From: Diadema setosum
Taxonomy: Eukaryota > Echinodermata > Echinoidea > Diadematoida > Diadematidae
DNA: 64,000 bases
Reading direction: 5' to 3'
NCBI RefSeq assembly: GCF_964275005.1
Contig: NC_092689.1
Coordinates: 4,369,674-4,433,673 of the forward strand
Under the pieces are notes generated by a model, which saw only the letters and a list, made by a program, of their open reading frames with translations, was not told the origin of the DNA and made no database searches. A program made the position numbers and the translations under genes. Numbering within the stretch: position 1 is the stretch's first letter; every line of letters starts with the position of its first letter. Below, in pieces: positions 62,666 through 64,000 of the stretch.

Positions 62666-64000
62666 CTGTCGAATGAAAAAAAAAAAAGAAGATAAAATAA
62701 AGGACACTTTATCTGCATGAATAAGATCTATTGGGGACTGATGAAACAATCTGAACTCGATTCCTTTTTAATGGGCGGACTGATGGAGTAAATGACAGAA
62801 TGGAACAAAAATTGTCTGGACCATCCACACACACATTTTGCACTTAAGTGTACCCACAATTTACATTTTGCTCAATTAAGAATTTGATAATACGGAGGAA
62901 ATATTCTCACCGTACATTTACCTTTATATAGGAGAAAGAGAAGTTTGCGGTAACACCATGTGCATGTGATCCTTGAAAGGACTTTTAAATAACACACATT
63001 TACCTTATTTTTACACATAAATTCACAATCACGGTCCTTAGAGGATGAGAAATCTATTTTAGATTTAGCAGTGGTATTTCCATATCAGTCGGCATTACCA
63101 ATGCCATATTTGGCAAAATCAAATCCATTAAGACTGATTAGTTTCTGGTACAGGCTTCATCTTGTAATGACTGATATCTCAGGACCGCTAAAATCCTCTT
63201 CCATCAAAGGGAGGCCAGTTTAACGATGAAAATGTGATGGAATTCCACGGTGACTTGATGGGTTTTCAACCCTAATGAAAGATGTGAATAAATACTAGGT
63301 ACCACATTGATGTAGATGGTACAACGACAACCTGTCGTAGTTTATAACGCAGGCAAGAATTTTTACCGGAGCTGTTGATATCTCTATGTCCAAGATTGAT
63401 GGCAGAGATACAAGAGGTGTAAGTATGTTTGATGAAGGAAAACCTCCTATGTGATGTCCAAAGTAGAAAAGACTTCTATTCAAAACTTAGTACGGACATT
63501 GATTTGCAGTTTGAGATGAGTCTGCAACTAATATCAACAACTACTCTACAAGAAGCACGAAAACGAATGTTCCGATCCCACTTATCAACCTGTATCCTGA
63601 GCTTTTCCCATATCCTGTTGTAACCCTGGGGTTGAGCAACTGGTGGGATGTTTTTAAAGGGAAGCTAAAGGGAGCATACAAAATGTATCATAATGGAGAG
63701 ATTTGATGCAAGTAATACAATACAGATATTGCCTTTTTAGAGGTGTAAAAATTAAAGTTTCACAAGTTGGAGCTGACGGCCCTTTTCACGGCATTAAATT
63801 TTCGTGAGTTGCCTCTAACATTCAATGCACATAGTGTGGACGAGAACTTTCGCATGCATTTTAATTTCGCGAATCTTTGCTCTCGCGAAATTCGCAAAAT
63901 TAAAATGCACACGAATATTCCTTGTTTTCCATTAACGCTTGACAGCCCCACGGGAGTTGTGTTTTCTCTGCAGCACGTAGCGCTTAGGAGAAACATGCTC

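Larger units (their letters stand above)
60640..64000. other. mostly anonymous sequence with MITE relics
   Basis: Outside the entries listed separately, nothing gene-like was recognised. At 63770-63930 there is a hairpin-like TTCGCGAATC...GCTCTCGCGAAATTCGC stretch, another TTTCGCG-type relic that resembles 13063-13300. Confidence 0.35.

Noticed and set aside
1-64000. LTR retrotransposon, endogenous retrovirus or Polinton
   Set aside because: No long terminal repeats and no gag, protease, integrase, capsid or envelope signatures were seen; the reverse-transcriptase sequence present is of LINE type.

Overview
This is animal nuclear DNA: AT-rich, with short exons separated by GT-AG introns, long non-coding stretches, microsatellites and many small transposon relics. 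I infer a marine deuterostome invertebrate, most likely an echinoderm, from the repeat style (TTTCGCG-type MITEs, TGACCT-rich tandem elements, tRNA-derived SINEs, CR1/L2-like LINEs) and the compact ortholog structures. The species cannot be fixed from sequence alone.

Three host genes can be reconstructed exon by exon. (1) A PAQR3 ortholog (Golgi seven-pass membrane protein of the PAQR/HlyIII family) lies on the minus strand, with six coding exons between 16957 and 23689 and a likely non-coding first exon near 24.82 kb. It gives 303 residues with all splice phases consistent. (2) MRPS24 (mitochondrial small-subunit protein uS3m) lies on the minus strand in three exons between 31084 and 34285, giving 172 residues. 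(3) A FUT11/FUT10-like fucosyltransferase (GT10) lies on the plus strand, with one 1.5-kb coding exon at 36396-37906 and a short last exon at 41953-42097, giving 551 residues. MRPS24 and the fucosyltransferase are head to head across about 1.5 kb. The three genes share no obvious pathway: Golgi signalling scaffold, mitochondrial translation, and secretory-pathway glycosylation.

Layout: 1-2.7 kb has no recognised gene. At 2.75-3.26 kb there is an orphan promoter-like patch (two NRF1 palindromes and a YY1 motif). At 3.7-4.7 kb there are two fold-back elements. At 6.0-8.2 kb there is a 5'-truncated LINE holding a piece of another LINE in opposite orientation. At 9-16 kb there are old tandem repeats, a SINE and an ACT microsatellite. 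PAQR3 occupies 16.9-24.9 kb. A 2.35-kb pogo-like non-autonomous element carrying a 72-bp satellite fills 28.5-30.8 kb. MRPS24 and the fucosyltransferase occupy 31.1-42.1 kb. A dense graveyard of nested MITEs and fold-back elements lies at 43.5-51.5 kb, and 52-64 kb is mostly anonymous sequence with a few weak candidate exons.

I saw no CRISPR array, rRNA, LTR element, retrovirus or Polinton. The most unusual structures are the composite satellite-bearing element at 28.5-30.8 kb, the nested fold-backs at 43.5-44.9 and 50.0-51.1 kb, and two different elements that are both saturated with DR1-type nuclear-receptor half-sites.
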